Assembly (NCBI GenBank): GCA_033002965.1
Contig: JAURVB010001863.1
Location: 1-64,000 of the forward strand
Direction of reading: 5' to 3'
Source of the DNA: Piper betle
Lineage: Eukaryota > Streptophyta > Magnoliopsida > Piperales > Piperaceae
DNA length: 64,000 nt
The translations under genes were made by a program, and so were the position numbers. This document shows, one piece after another, positions 11,701 to 25,719 of this stretch (within the stretch, counting starts at the first letter, position 1; each line of letters starts with the position of its first letter). A model generated the notes under the pieces. The model was not told the DNA's origin, did not search any database, and worked only from the letters and a program-made list of their open reading frames with translations.

Positions 11701-14700
11701 TTATTATTATAGATTCTAATGACATTCTTTCAATATTTGTATTCTACTGACTACTGAAAGTGTTTTATTGGTATAGTAATAGCCTTGGGGTTTTCAAATT
11801 CCATTCTTTTCTGTTATTATTTAATTATAGTTAAATGATTTGCGTAAAGTAACTCTATGTACTGTGGTTACTGGTTAATGACTATATTTACTCTGTATTC
11901 TCTAGATTCCTATATGGTAGCAACAAATTAAATCAGTAAAAGAGCATTTTTTTCAACATAAAACGCTATTTGATACGGAAATGTCCTCAAAGGATCTAAA
12001 TGCAGAGAAAAGCTTCAAGCGACAGCTTTCCGCGCGTTCTTTTGTTTCCTGAGGGGACCACAACAAATGGAAGAGTTTTGATATCTTTTCAGTTAGGGGC
12101 ATTCATACCTGGGTATCCAATCCAGCCTGTGGTTGTTCGTTATCCTCATGTGTTCTTTGATCAATCATGGTACAATTCTATAATATTTTGGGCATTGCAC
12201 TGGATAAAATTTTAACATACCATTGAACATTTATATGCTAGATGCCTTTTCGATGAAATCTAGGTTTGCTTGGTCATTTCTGCAGGGGAAATATTTCTTT
12301 GATAAAGCTTATGTTTAGGATGTTTACCCAATTTCACAATTTCATGGAGGTAGAGCTTATTATATAATATTTATTAAATTTTTATCCTTTTTTTGTAAAT
12401 TTGTAGACGTATGACTTCTTTATATCCTGTTGATGAAGGTTGAATATCTCCCTGTTATTTACCCTCTTGATGATAGAAAGGAAACTGCAAGCCAATTTGC
12501 CGAGAGAGTGAGTAGTAACTACTGTTTTTTTGTAGTCTACATGATTTCATTTTTATTTTGTTATTTATTTTTATTTGTGCTATGAAAGAGGGATGTAAAG
12601 TTACTTTTCCATCTTATCAATGCCCTTGTATTTAGGTAATTAGATATGTGCTTATGTGTTTGTAGGTAAGCACTAAGCATGTCAATGTTGCTAGTATTAT
12701 TGTCCATTATCTTAAGTGCTTCATTTGTGGAATTTGCATGTAAAAGATGGTATATATCAATCCTTTCTTTTTTCATAATAGGATGTAAAGGGCTTAGTCT
12801 ATGATAGCATGCATGTTTTCTTTCTTTGAATTGAGACTCCAAGACCCTGAGATTATATGTTCCTGAAGTTAGAATTGATAGGTAGTTTTGTTACTTGTTT
12901 TGTTTTAGAATATCATATTCTTAACGTAGGCAAATAGCTATTATATTCCTTCAAATATTGTGCCACACAGTTTAAGAAAGTCTTCTAAATTTCCAGCTGA
13001 AGTTGACTTGTGCGTGTTTTTGAGAAAGTGTATGAACAAATGGCCACAGTGATTTTTATAAAATTCTTTAATCAGAATGGTTTAGTGGCTTGAGCAGAGT
13101 CATCTTCAAATTGACTTAGTGTTGCCTTGCAGGCTAGCTATAAGATTGCAAGTGCCCTTAATGTTATACAAACCTCTCACTCTTATGGGGATTTGTTGCT
13201 TCTTACAAAAGCTTCGGAGTCTAAATTGGTGAGAAGTACTCTTGCGATTTAAATATATACCAAATTATCAAAAGGTCTATCCTGTATTTTTTATTTTTTA
13301 TTTTTTATTTTTTATTTATTTTTATTTTTATTTTTTTGTTCTTATTTTGAATACTTTTGGTATTTTTCAGGATGTAGCATCTGCATTCATGGTTGAAATG
13401 GCATGGGCCGAAAATGTGAGTTTATGATGTAGGGTATGCTTTTGTTTCCCTATGTACAATGTTTAAATCTGGAAAGCCTAATTTATTTAAACAGGTGAAC
13501 TAGAAAGTGGAGTTGTAACAATTATGGAGGGCTTTTTTTTCTTTTTCTTCTAGACATTGTCCACTAATACAATTGGTGTACTGGGCTTTTGAAATCTGTA
13601 TCATTCATGAAAAATCCAATGGTGTTGACACGAAAGATTGTCTCAATGATAACCAAGCTTTCAAAATAATCATCTAAATGATGTTCAATATTTGCAAATT
13701 TCTGTAGCCTTTATGGCTAGTCTTTGTTCTTGTTTTATGTGGAGTTTTTTTTATTTTTATTTGTTGCTTTTAACAGGTTTTTGGCATAAGCACGATGGAG
13801 TCTCTAGAGTTTCTAGACCAGTTTTTAGCAATGAAACCGGATGTGTGGTATATTCTAAAAGTACTTTTAAAGTTCATTTTTGTTTTGTTAAGACTGTTAT
13901 TCAATTTTTTTCAGCATTTGTGGATGATTGTTTTTTTCAGACAAGTTCAAAATTTTCCAAAAAGCTTTTCTACTGCAAAAAATAATGAGAATTGAGAACC
14001 CTACATTAGTATCAAGAATTGATAACTAAGTTTCAAACATATGAAAATTTCCTTGTGTAGCCATTGCTGTATTTCACTTTAGAGCACATTGACTATTTGT
14101 AATTGAAAGTTTAAATGCTTGAATAATGATCTATAAAACTTTTGTTTGTTAAAAACAAAGATGCTCAGTGTAACAACCTGCCTTAGCCGGCCAGGGGTTA
14201 CCTAAAAATACGGTGGATATAAAAATAAAAATATTAGCATATACATCATAACACGACAAATAATTATGCTTGACGTATAATGTAATGAACATGATTAAAC
14301 ATGAAATTCAAATATCTCTAAGAAATGATTAACTATAAAAATAAATCATGCCATATTAAATACGACATGCAAACAATTACAAAGGTAAACTAACTACGCA
14401 AAAGTAAAGTCCCACAACCTTCAAATCGTTTCCCATTATCGCAATTATAACTTAAATAATATAAGGAAGTTTTAATTTTATTCATTAATTCTTCCAACTT
14501 GGGTTCGTAAGGGAACCACCAACCACACCCTTAATCGTCATTTTGAAGCTGCACACCGCGGTCACACAATCGCGTTAGTGATAAAACTACTAAGTTGTAT
14601 AATTACGTGAAACAAATCAATATATTCCATATCATTATTTATCAAGTCTTTTAGTGATTATAAGCCTATGCCGAGCTCTAATTATGCCAGGAGGCTGGCC

Positions 14701-16963
14701 TCTCCATCTAGTTATAATCCCATGTATGCGCACACATGCTACGTGGCCCATGGCTCGTAGATACTGATATTTGTTATTGACTCACCTTTTCGATATCATA
14801 AGTGCATAATGACTCGCCTTGCGTCATTGCGCCTTGTCACCCCTTTTGGCATGGGGTCAGATATTTTATCTTTTAGATAGTTTTAAAAGTATAACCTCGT
14901 GTCAAACTGAGTCAATTTTTACCCTAATTGCGCTTGGCGCATGATGGTTGAATCTAGGTTCAAGCCGACCAAGGCTGTAAAAAATGAATATACAGCATTT
15001 TATGTAGTTATACGGACTTGGAAATGTGACAAGGCATCTGCAACTACGACATATGGTCCTAATCTAAACGAGACAATAAAATTATTCATAAGTATAATTT
15101 TATAGGAGGAATAATGCATGTTATGGAATGACTTAATTATATCATGATTTTATATCATGACTTAATAAAATAAAGCATTCCACAAGCAAGTATAAAATAA
15201 AATAAATCTTTAAATTTATACAATTATAATATGTTTGATGAGATAATTAATTATTAATATGACAAAATCAATTAAATCATACCTTACCTTTTAAATTAAT
15301 TATTTAAATTGCAATTCACCCTTAGCCAACAATAAGATAATTATTAACTTTTTAGCATGTATTTAATTACGAATACTAGTGTATTTTCCTTGAAAGCGTT
15401 AATTATTTAACCAAAGAAATCTTATTAAGATTATTGTCCTAGGGATTAAAGTTATCATTTAAACTTTTAAGTAATATTACTTCTTAACACCAAATTAGTT
15501 ACCTATTCTCTTAATAAAAACTTAAGTACACCTTTAATAATTTATTAACCTTTTTACTAATTCAGAATGTTTATCTGACAATTAATTAAGTTGTTTGATT
15601 AAATTATTTTAAATAATGTGTATTATCATAATTCAAGGATATACTAATGAAATTATTTTAAATTACTCATCTGACAAAGGTTCGCACTTTAATTATTTTA
15701 TTGCATGCTACTAAGATCTAATACTTGACGCTTATTGTATTATTAGATTTTAATAACCCATTTTCTATCATAATTGACTAATTATCAACATGACCAACTA
15801 TATTAAACTTGTGCTTAAAGTTAAACTTCAAAAAAAATAAATTTAATAATAACTTTATCATGAATGACGTGTTATAAACACTATTACAAAATATTTTTTA
15901 GATATAATAAAATATATTAACTTTATCTTATGAACCAATTATAATATAATATTATTTACAATTAATTTATTTATTAGCAAAATTTAATAAACAATCATAC
16001 CCATTTGACTTTAAATAGATTGAAGGTTCTAATTACCCCATATTGCAAACCTTAATTAACCAATTATTAAAATAATCAATTTTACCCATTTTGTGTTTAA
16101 TTTTTAATTCTTGATTATAGTTTAATAATAATTATATTATAATTAACTAGTATTACATTGATGGTAAAGGTTAAAATTTTACTTTATTAAGCATTTATAA
16201 CTACCCATATTTACTTATAAACTTATAATACATGAATCAATTATAAACAATTAATCTATATAGTAATATCAAATTATCATGATTATTTGTAGGCATAAAT
16301 TGGTTATTTATTTAATCACCATAACCACAAAGTGTAAGGAGCACCTATCATGCAACCCAATGCAAAACAAAAGAAAAAGAGCGGTTAGGGTGGAGTGTCG
16401 TGCACAACACGATGCCATGCACGTGAATAAAATTCCTTCATCCAATATTGCAGAACAACCAGTAATCCCCCACATGGAAAAAGCAACCCTCCAAACTAAT
16501 CAATTGCGCAAAACGGCATAAAGAATAGAAGGTTGTCCATGGAAATATCTAAACTAAACTTAAAATATGCACAAATCACATGAACAAGAGAAAAGAAGAA
16601 CGAAAAGAGCAGGGGAAGAGAAAGATACCGAAGTAGAGAGGAGTGTGAGGAGTTGACGACGGTGGGGAAGGAAAGAAGGGGCGACGGTGGTAGAAGGGGG
16701 ACGACCCATTTACAAGTGTTTATTAATATGAGGAGCGTCCAACCCCCAATGCTAAAATTTTCCACAAAATCCTCCAACGTCCCAACCTTCCTATCTATAA
16801 CCAAGATATACGTATGATTATCTCAACTTAACCATCCCCATACCTCTTATCTCTAACAAATATAACAATAATAATATTAATACCTAATTGGTTAGCCTGA
16901 ATGGTTCTACCCCATGCTAACCCTCCTTGGGTAGGTTTGATAGCATGAGTCACCTATAGGTTG

Positions 16964-16996
<33 letters not shown>

Positions 16997-19900
16997 TTTA
17001 GACCCAGGTTTTAAACCTGGAAGGTGAGGTTTTAGTCACAGGCTCAGTATCATCATCCTCAACTTACTTTTTACAACTAAGTCAAATGTACAAAACCCAC
17101 TAGAAACAAAGTTTCAAAATTTTTTGCTGGTGCCTTTCTTGTGTAAGGAAAGCTGAGATAAATTTTACATCACCATCATCATATGCCTCTCTGAATTAGA
17201 CAGGCATGATGAGTTGATTTTGAGTGTGATACAATAATGATTTTTTCTTCGCGAAACTTGATATGAAGAAATCTCAGTTACTTCTATTTGGAAAGCCTGA
17301 CAGTGGTCTTAGTTTAGTTTCAGTTCTGAATCTCTAGAACCATTATAAATATGGAAAGCAAACTGCCATCAGTAGATTTAAGCTGTGCATAAAGAAAGTT
17401 TTGTGGTAAAAAAGACTAGTCAGAGTCAAGGCCATTTTGAGTTCTTGCATTAATACATTTGCTTGAAACAGGTTGTGGATTTTAGTAAAGGACATACTAA
17501 AAGCTCTTTTGCCTTTTTCATCTTCTCATTCCCATGTTCAACTTATGATTGTGGACTTCTGCTATATGTGATTGCTTGTAGAGTTCATAATTATTGTTTA
17601 TTTATGCCAGTGTCATTACAGCAGTAGTATTAGTAGTAGTATAAATTGTACAAATAGCAATAGTAGTTGTTGTACTAGTAGCAGCAGCAGTTGTAGTGGT
17701 AGTGGTAGTAAAATAGTAGTAGCATCTTCAACACATGACAAACAGCAACAAACTCCTAATAATGTGCCTTTTATGACAGTGGACATGTCAAATTTCATGG
17801 CTTCATTGGACGTTTGAAGTTGCAAGCAACTCCTCTTTCAGAGAAGGTTGGTTTATCGTCAAGTGGTTTATTTGGAAAGATTTGTGCTAAGATATTGTCT
17901 ACTTTCAACAATGATGAGAGTTGAAATGTCTGTATGCAATTAGCTAAATAATCAGCCTCATTCAAAGGCATGAATATTATGAATTGCAAGAAATTTGCCA
18001 TCAATCTTGAACGTAATTGGTTTCTTAATCTCACAGTTTAGAATTATTCATTAGACATTTACTTGGAATAGGATGAAATTTTTAAGGACCACTTAAACTA
18101 GGATTCATTCTTTGCATCCGTGCATAAAGTATAAAACCCAAATGAATGTTATTCAGTTGTTTAAAGCTCGTCCAAGGTTTTTTCCCCTCATATTCAATTG
18201 CAGGACTCCTTTTGGTCCTGATTTTCACAATCCTTTTTTATTCAACATTCAGATATTTAGGTTCCTTGATGAGGAGAAGCAGGGATTCATTACATTTAGA
18301 CAGGTACATATTGATTAGATGATATTCATGTTTTAACCTATCTGTAGTTTTACATTCAAATCTTGCACAATTATTCTTTTTGTGCCCCATTATTCTTGCT
18401 TGGTGAGCTAACAGCTGGCAATGGTTACAAAAGCTGTGGCATGAATATATGAATGTTTGGTTTTGATGTGGTTACAAGTTATAGCTCTCTGCCACATAAA
18501 TTTGTGTATTGCTCAATTTACATTGACATTATATGTTGCTATAATAATAGTTATTGCTATGGACTTGGCCTTTAAGCAAGGCTTAAGGGGCATCTTGGGA
18601 CCAGTGGGGCATTTATTTATTATTGCTATGAACGTAGTCTTGAAGCTGGCTGTTTTGGGATTGTCACAATATGCGAGTTTGGTCATTGATGTGGTAAGCT
18701 AGCACTTGATGTGACAATCAAAAGGTGCTACAAGTCTGAATTTGACGACCCTTTTGTTGAAGTGGTTATTTTCTATAATGTTGATCATGGAGATAAATTG
18801 CAAAGAATTATTGTTAGCAGTTTAACCTCCATCAGTTTGATATGGTGCTGCAGCTTATAAAATATATAGCTTATATCAACTGCTAGCGTATAACGGTACC
18901 ACCACTAGATTTTCCCCTTTGTGCTATACGTCTGAAATAAAGGACCCCACTCAGGCACATTATGTGACATTGAAAATGGCGAAGATTGTTTATTGAACTT
19001 AGATAAAAACTTGTGACCCTCAATTAAATGACTGATATATTTTCCGCAGTCCTGAGTAATGAGCTTATAAGTTTGGTATTGATTGTATATTGGTATATTT
19101 TTACCCGTTACTTTGTAAAATAAGGCCATTATTTTAAATCAGGTGATGATGGTATACAGTAGAATTTCATACGTTACAACTTTAGACATGTGATTATCAC
19201 ACTCCATGTCATAAAGAGATAATGCACTACCTTCCATGGGTTCTGACTATAGTTGATTGAGGCATATACTCTTTTGTTGAGTAAATTTTTTGTTCGATTT
19301 GTTTTTTCTTCCATTGGCTGGTAGATACATGTGGCTTCTTCACCAATCTTACTAATTTCAGTTAGCCTGATGGCGCAGTACGATAGTGGAATTATAGCTC
19401 CCTGGATGTATCACTGACTACATATCTTAGCTCATTCAATTATTGATATGAATTCACAGTACTTACTTGGCTCTGCAAGAGTAATGAAGCAACCACGCTT
19501 TTCACAAGCTTGTATTTATGCCTTTGATGTCTGTGATGAGGAAGGAAAAGGCTGTGTCACAAAGCAGCAGGTAACAATCTTATCCCCTGAATTTCATCAT
19601 AGTTGAATCTGAATTTTAATTTTATAAGGGATTCAATGTTAAAGATTGTATGACTAAATTGGTTCTTACTGTTAAATGATATTTGTAATATATTTGTCAG
19701 TCTATTGTAGGTGACCTTCATTTTATATATAGCTTGTTAATAGAAAGAGATTAGTACAAATAATGATGAGATGACTAATGACTCCACTAAATAAGGACAC
19801 AACAAACTCAATATCTTGTTTACGATAACAACATGAAAATAGGAACATAATACACTAAAAGTTGTATTTGGAATTATTCAAAGTGACTCTCCTCAAGTTG

Positions 19901-22009
19901 TAGAGTGAAAAATCACAACTTTGAACACTAACATGAGCCCTTCTTTCAATTTCATGAGGTTGTCAAGAAAATCAATGCCTTCAACTTGTCTTCGAAAATG
20001 CCATTTAATCAACAATATACTCATCCATCAGCTTGTCCCAAAATAACTGTCATGTATTCAAAATCAACGATGAGTGAATTCTTTGAGCAATACACATCTC
20101 CTCAAGCACACATCAGTTTGTCTAAGAAGGCACATGGGTAAATAGGGTTAAGACGAGATATATCCAACAAAGAGGGTACAATCCTAACGATAGGACTAGT
20201 AAATCAGAGTCAACAGACGAGACAAGCAAATAGAAATCCTTGTTAACACAATGCAAGAGTAAAGTAATTCACAAAAAATATAAAACGATTTTGGGACACA
20301 ATATTTAAAATGACAACAATCAAATCCATTTTGAACTCACATAAAACTCCTAATCAAATGACACTTAAGGACCATAGAAGTGACACGAGGTCACAAAATA
20401 AACGTTCAAAGGCACAAATAAAATATTTTGCATCAAAGACTGAGCATCAAAGAACTCACATTAAGGGCGGAATTCACAAGGCAAGGACATACGTGGACAA
20501 CAAGTTGCAAATATTGATAAGAGGTTGAAAATTCCAGACTCAAGGCATTCTTTTCAGAAAGGGCCGGCTGTTCTAAAATTACAAAGTAGGGACAAGAAGG
20601 GATACCAATAGGTCACTTACTGCTTAAAAATCATGTATTAGTAATTTTCTGGAATTGGAACCAGCACTAGTAATCAAGGGGATGGAGATGAGTTATCATT
20701 AACCAACATATGGGGCAGTGGCCAAAGTGCAGAAATAGAAAGAGATAAAATGAACAGATCTTGAATACAAAGCAGAAGGCATCAAAGGGCAAGAGAGTTT
20801 AATAGAAAACAAAATGAAAGCTATAGTTATTAAAGAAGATTGTCTTGTCCTCTTCAAAAAAGATTTATGGGAGTGAGGTTGATAAGTAGATCACGAAGCA
20901 CACCCCCGAGTGCAGAGACCAGTAGCAAGCCATTCAAGAAATATCAACCCATCAACTTAAAACGCCAGGATGTAATTAAGAAAAGTAATCAAGGCAAAAC
21001 CAGAAGTCAAAGTCAATGCCCAGAGGTGGTTCAGGTTCAAAATATCCATTGGTAGAAAAATAAGGCAGGGCCTACCATTTTTCCCCTTGGTTAGGTGAAC
21101 ATAGTCTTGAAGATTATCATTCAAAACTTAGCTTAACAGGATAATGCATGTCTAAAACGAATAGCCTGTTAGAATTATTGCGTTGTTTATTGTCAAAGGT
21201 TAATTTGCTTTGGATGGGAGGTAAATCATGATTCTTTAGTATCTGAAATAATGTTCAACTATGAGTTCTTAGATGTGTGCTGTTTGGCAATCAGCGTGAT
21301 CTTTGAGAGACAATAAATTCAATTTTAATCATCATCGCTATGTTTTGATTTTTGCTGCAATATACACTTTGCCAAAAATGCATTTCCAATTTTTATGCTC
21401 CTAATTGTTGTTAATTTTTGCATGTTACCAGTTTTTAAATGTCATTGGTGACACTACAACTGGTTGCGTTGATGGAAATGTGAGTACCTGAAACAACTCT
21501 TCATATCCAGTATTCCTATAGGTGTATAGTCGTCTTGAATTCTATATGCTCTGCTACATGTGCGCCTTAATCAAATATGCTCTTATACCGCCTATTAAGA
21601 GATGAGATTGCAGTGTTTTTTATGTTGATATGCCCTAAACAAATCATCTTGAATTAATTCAATAGAGGTAGGTAGATGAAACTTTGTTTAGATGTTACAA
21701 ATTAGTTTTCTGCAGGTGTTTGATCTTAGTTAAGTTTTTTGTTTTCCTTCCTTTTTCCTGTGTAAACCATAACATTTATAGATATATCGGAACATCGCCC
21801 TTTTCAACTATTCTTGTACTTACAGTATTTGTTATTGGGCTTGGAATTTTCTGCAGGTGTTTGATCTTTTCGATGTTGACAATGGTGTCATTGGTTGGGA
21901 CGATTTTATATACTGCCTTAGAAAGAACCCTCTGCTGATTGCTCTGTTCTCTTCTTGCTTATCATGTACCGAGTGGACTTCGGCTGGAGGTGCCTTTGAA
22001 ATGGTTTGA
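8777..22009 (+). CDS. LPEAT2: Lysophospholipid acyltransferase LPEAT2-like (EF-hand type), 14 exons
   Basis: Transfers acyl groups to lysophospholipids such as lyso-PE at the endomembrane. Exons: 8777-9196, 10019-10199, 10300-10359, 12006-12169, 12286-12349, 12439-12507, 13133-13228, 13371-13415, 13777-13847, 17780-17846, 18253-18303, 19460-19570, 21432-21479, 21857-22009. All borders are GT-AG with matching phase. Exon 1 ends in a hydrophobic membrane segment (WAKIVLCLPIVAVRLVLFG). Exon 2 carries acyltransferase motif I as NHISYIEP (near residue 163, with Glu for the usual Asp) and exon 4 carries motif III FPEGTTTNG (near 235). Exons 11-14 carry degenerate EF-hands, ending in FDLFDVDN-GVIGWDDF and RKNPLLIALF. 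Exon 1 needs two extra bases: the frame moves near 8805-8832 and again near 8930-8945, both in C-runs. With them the CDS is 1602 bp (533 residues). Confidence 0.92.
10846..11006 (+). repeat. 54-bp minisatellite, three copies, in intron 3 of LPEAT2
   Basis: Three consecutive 54-base units starting near 10847, 10900 and 10954, each holding CATTCTTTCTCCATAACTCA and a run ending CTTATGTACTTGATGG. They differ at only a few positions. Because 54 is a multiple of 3 they create a repetitive open frame that is not a gene. Confidence 0.85.
13279..13336 (+). repeat. ATTTTTT microsatellite in intron 7 of LPEAT2
   Basis: Repeated TATTTTTTATTTTT units between exons 7 and 8. This is simple sequence with no coding value. 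Confidence 0.8.
14168..17050 (-). mobile_element. Probable retroelement-derived insertion in intron 9 of LPEAT2
   Basis: Intron 9 (13848-17779) is far longer than most of its neighbours. From a TGTAACAACC start at about 14170 it contains AT-rich DNA with a GC-richer block at 14500-14960 and a purine-rich stretch at 16560-16700, then a (TA)n tract at 16967-16990. The organisation resembles the LTR-like block at 41110-42500, and both look like LTRs lying antisense (ending GGTTGTTACA in sense). The word GCTCAG flanks both sides (before 14170 and near 17042), a possible but unproven target duplication. No gag or pol was found. Confidence 0.4.
17625..17715 (+). repeat. AGT/AGC triplet repeat in intron 9 of LPEAT2
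   Basis: An imperfect run of AGTAGTAGT, AGCAGCAGC and GTAGTGGTAGTGG triplets just upstream of exon 10. It gives a serine-rich open frame on one strand and a leucine-rich one on the other, neither a gene. Confidence 0.8.
19571..21431. other. Intron 12 of LPEAT2, no recognised gene
   Basis: Long intron of 1.9 kb. The part from about 19900 to 21060 is less AT-rich and purine-biased on the plus strand, possibly an old retroelement fragment, but no conserved protein motif could be read in any frame. Confidence 0.35.
21706..21727 (+). repeat. Duplicated splice-acceptor segment upstream of LPEAT2 exon 14
   Basis: The 22 bases at 21706-21727 are identical to 21847-21868, which span the end of intron 13 and the first bases of exon 14 (TTTTCTGCAGGTGTTTGATC). 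Using the upstream copy as acceptor would read V-F-D-L-S and then stop at TAA, so it is a potential decoy acceptor 141 bp before the real one. Confidence 0.8.
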
Positions 22010-25000
22010 TGAATTAACAAATTTTCAAATGGAACGATCTGTTTCTGAGGTTGTGCTGATACTTGCTTTACAATCTATTTACATATATATAGCTTCTTGT
22101 GGAAAAACCTCCCTATGGCCGTTCTCACATCTACACAATTCACATCTGCCCAAATATTTCCTTCATTCTATGTTCATCGATCTTCCTGGGTGGACTGTTC
22201 TGTCTTAATTGTTTTTTCTCTGAAACGGAATGTCCAAATCCTTGTTTATATGAGGCCAGAGATTTTGAATTTATGCCCCGGTTTTAATATTCGGCTTGCA
22301 TAAGTAAAAAAAGTTCTTTTTTAAATCAGTGTTTCGCTCAGGGTACCCTTCAACAATAGGGTTGGGCGCTGATTGGACATCAAGCAACTCAGTGCCATGT
22401 TTGTCAATTTAACTTCAGGCAAAACGTTGGTTGTGTATGGTTAAAATTTTTTAGTTAAGTCTAGTCGGACATGGTTAAATTTTAATTAATATAAAAAATT
22501 ATTTATATTTTATATTTATTTTATTAATTATTAATTTTTTTATTATAAATTTTATTTTTTTATAAATAATTAATATCTCGTTTATATAATCATTCTCTTT
22601 TAATTTTTTTTGGTTTGTTTTGTAGCAATTAGAATAAAAATTAAAATTATTTTCTTTAAAAATATTTAAATAAAGAAATATTATATTATAATAAGAAATT
22701 TTAAAAATAAGATATATATGAAATTTATGGTTAGATGTGTGCCAAATAAACTTTTTGTTGAAATTAAAAGTTTATTAATTATTTATTTTATTCGAGGCTT
22801 CAATAAGAAATTGCAAAGGGGAAGTAAGTTAATTATATAATGTTCATCAAAGGAGTTAGTATAAACTAATTTGAAGAATTATTTAGATGAATAGGTATAA
22901 ACTAATTTGAAGAATTATTTAGATAAATCAATTATTCTTTTTATAGATAGAGTAGATGAATAATTTGATATATATTATCATGCTGGAGATTTAGTCGGGT
23001 AAAAAATTATATTTTAAGAAAAATTACTCACTATGTTTTAGTTATTTATATATTAATCGTCTTTTATTAATTGACATTTATTATTAGAGAACAAACAATT
23101 AGCTCAAATAGGAATAGTTTGAGCTTAAAAATAGTTAAGCTTTGATATGCGTCTAAAATTAGTTGATGAGTGTGTTAAATATTTAAAATATTTAATATTT
23201 ACCTATATTTTTAATGTGATTTTATATATCTGGAATAGAAATATTATTAATTAGGTGATAGTTTATTATATTTTTAGTTAATTAATATTTTATTGGATAT
23301 GTTTAATTTTAGAGTTTAATGTAGGAAAAATTAAAAACCAAAAGCTTGTGAATTCTTGGTCATCACATTGGCCGTACTTATTGATGGCTACAATTTTTGG
23401 TATTGAGAAAGTTTAATTAGGATGGATATATATAGTTTTGGCTGCATTTGAGTAAGTTGAGGAGTTGAAAATTTAAATTTACATCATAATCAATAAGATT
23501 ATATTGAGTTGTTAAATCCTTCATTGAATTCTTGTATTTTTTTGAATAAAAGGGTGGTCATCTCTTATTTGAGAAGAGAGGGTGAGAACTCATGGCTTAA
23601 AAGTAATTATAGTTTTGTAATTATTTTCTTTTCATACTGAGAAGTAGTTTTTTCTTTATAATGTTTTCTATTTTTATAATAGAATAATTCTTTATTTTGT
23701 TCTAGAGAAGATTATAATTTAACATGGTTTAATTGAATTCATTTTAATTTCTTACTCTTTTATTTAATTGGATTGCTTTAATTATCATGTTTTTAATGTT
23801 AAGAGTAAACTGATCACCTATTACTAAAATTATGAGGTTTAATTAGATTTCAAGAGAAATCAGTTAAACTAGTCATTGATAATTCATCATACGACGAGTC
23901 TTTTAACTTTTGTAATTGTGGTTGAGAGATACACAATATCGCATGTGATTGTAAGACAAATCTTAATGCATTGTTTTTATTGATTAATCAATTATCATCT
24001 AGACGTAAAAATTGAGGCAAAATAATATATGTATAAAAGAACAGGAGCTATCATGTTATATAATTATCCTACATCGACAATCCAAGGGAATAAAAGATAA
24101 TCATAAGATGTGATGAAGATTAATTTCATGTTAAGAGAAATTCGACTTTAGAATAAATTTTATCTTAAACTAAAAATCTTTTTTTGTTGTTGTTTTACTC
24201 TTAGTTCTATTTTTTATTATTAACGTAAGTAAATTTATTTCTCTACAAGACAATACGTGAAAATTTATCAATATATTACTTGTTTTGACCATGAATACTT
24301 ACACGTCATTGAAGTTATTCAAACAAATGAATATGAAATTAAGTTATATTTTATATCCATGCATTTTCTATTTTTGATATATTTTTTAAATTATGTTCTT
24401 CTCTTGCTATTATATTTTTTACTTGTAGAGAATCAAATAAGTTCATCATTAAATTTGTTTAAAACAATGAGAATATATTGATGATTGTGTATGTAACGAG
24501 CATGTGGGAATGTTATATTTAGTTTTTACTCTTTTAATATTTATAAAATATTTTTACAAGTAATTAGCTTTTTATATATTTTTTCATGTAAGTGAACTGG
24601 ATTAGATAAAGAATTAACTACTAGAATATTTTGTCTTTAAATTATATGTAATATTTGATTATATTTTGATGTCAAAGATTATTTTAAAATTTTTATACAT
24701 CGATTATCTTTTGTTTAACTTGGAAATGAATATGAGATAAATTTTAAAAATTTAGTACAATATGATATTAATTATATATCTTTTGTCTAACTATACAGTA
24801 AATTGTTTGATATGATTATTGATGTGAACATAATGTTCTAAATTCTTAAATAATAGGATGACTTTTATCTTTTTTATATATAAGTCATTTTAGGTTATTT
24901 TAGATATTAAGTATCAATTATATATATAAATTTAATTAATTTTAATATAAATCATGATTTAAAACTTTCATAGAATATAATATTAGCCTCACAAAATATG

Positions 25001-25656
25001 TGAAGGTATAAAATATCGGACATTCGGTAGGTAATTTGGTTAGATAAAGAAATGCCCATATTTAATTAAATTTGGTCAGACATACTTTGAACTTTTTTGG
25101 GCTCGATAATTTTGACTTCGGCTACTAATGGCATCAGAGCAAAAATGCTGAAAACATTACTACAAATTCCGCAAGTAAACATGTTTGTGCTACTCGAAGC
25201 TTGCAACAATTTCAAATGCCCCGTGGTAAAAAAACAATGCCGAGTTATTTATTTGTCCTGGAGTTGAAGAACAAAACTGTCTCTAATTATTGTTTGTTTC
25301 AATTATTTTTTTTCTCGAACTCATTATAATTCAATGACTAGGATAACCTACGCTTTCAAATTCTAAAAACAGCCACTAAGTGATTTTAAATCTTGATTTT
25401 GCCACGGGAAACATATTTGCCTAAAAATTCATGAAAAAATCTAACTAATTGCTTGCAGCATCCCACTGTTGGAGTTCGTCGAGTTTTAACGGGAATGATG
25501 ACACGTGGCGACGTACCGTACCTCTTCTCGCCAGTCCCACGATAGATATGAGGAGGGCCCACCCATCCACCAAACCAGCGGTTAGGAATCAGGAATTTGT
25601 ATTTCCCTCCACACATTCCCCTCCACCCCTTATCTTCTACTCCCTTCCCCGCTGCC
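22010..25656. other. AT-rich intergenic DNA between LPEAT2 and PGRL1
   Basis: 3' flank of LPEAT2, then very AT-rich DNA with no gene that I recognise. At 25129-25140 the word TGGCATCAGAGC differs by one base from the plant retroelement tRNA-Met primer-binding consensus. Inverted traces of a GTC-GACAT-plus-TTAATTAA word occur near 22470 and 25060, which would fit an old decayed element, but the match is weak. Confidence 0.35.
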
Positions 25657-25719
25657 ATGGCCGATCACCTCCTCCTCCCTCCCTCTTCCCTCCGTTCCTC
25701 ACCTTCGCCTGCTCCGAAA

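Noticed and set aside
17572..17825. Serine-rich and leucine-rich frames on opposite strands
   Set aside because: Generated by triplet repeats in an intron.
18457..18702. Hydrophobic 81-codon frame
   Set aside because: Lies wholly within intron 11 of LPEAT2 and matches no membrane protein family.
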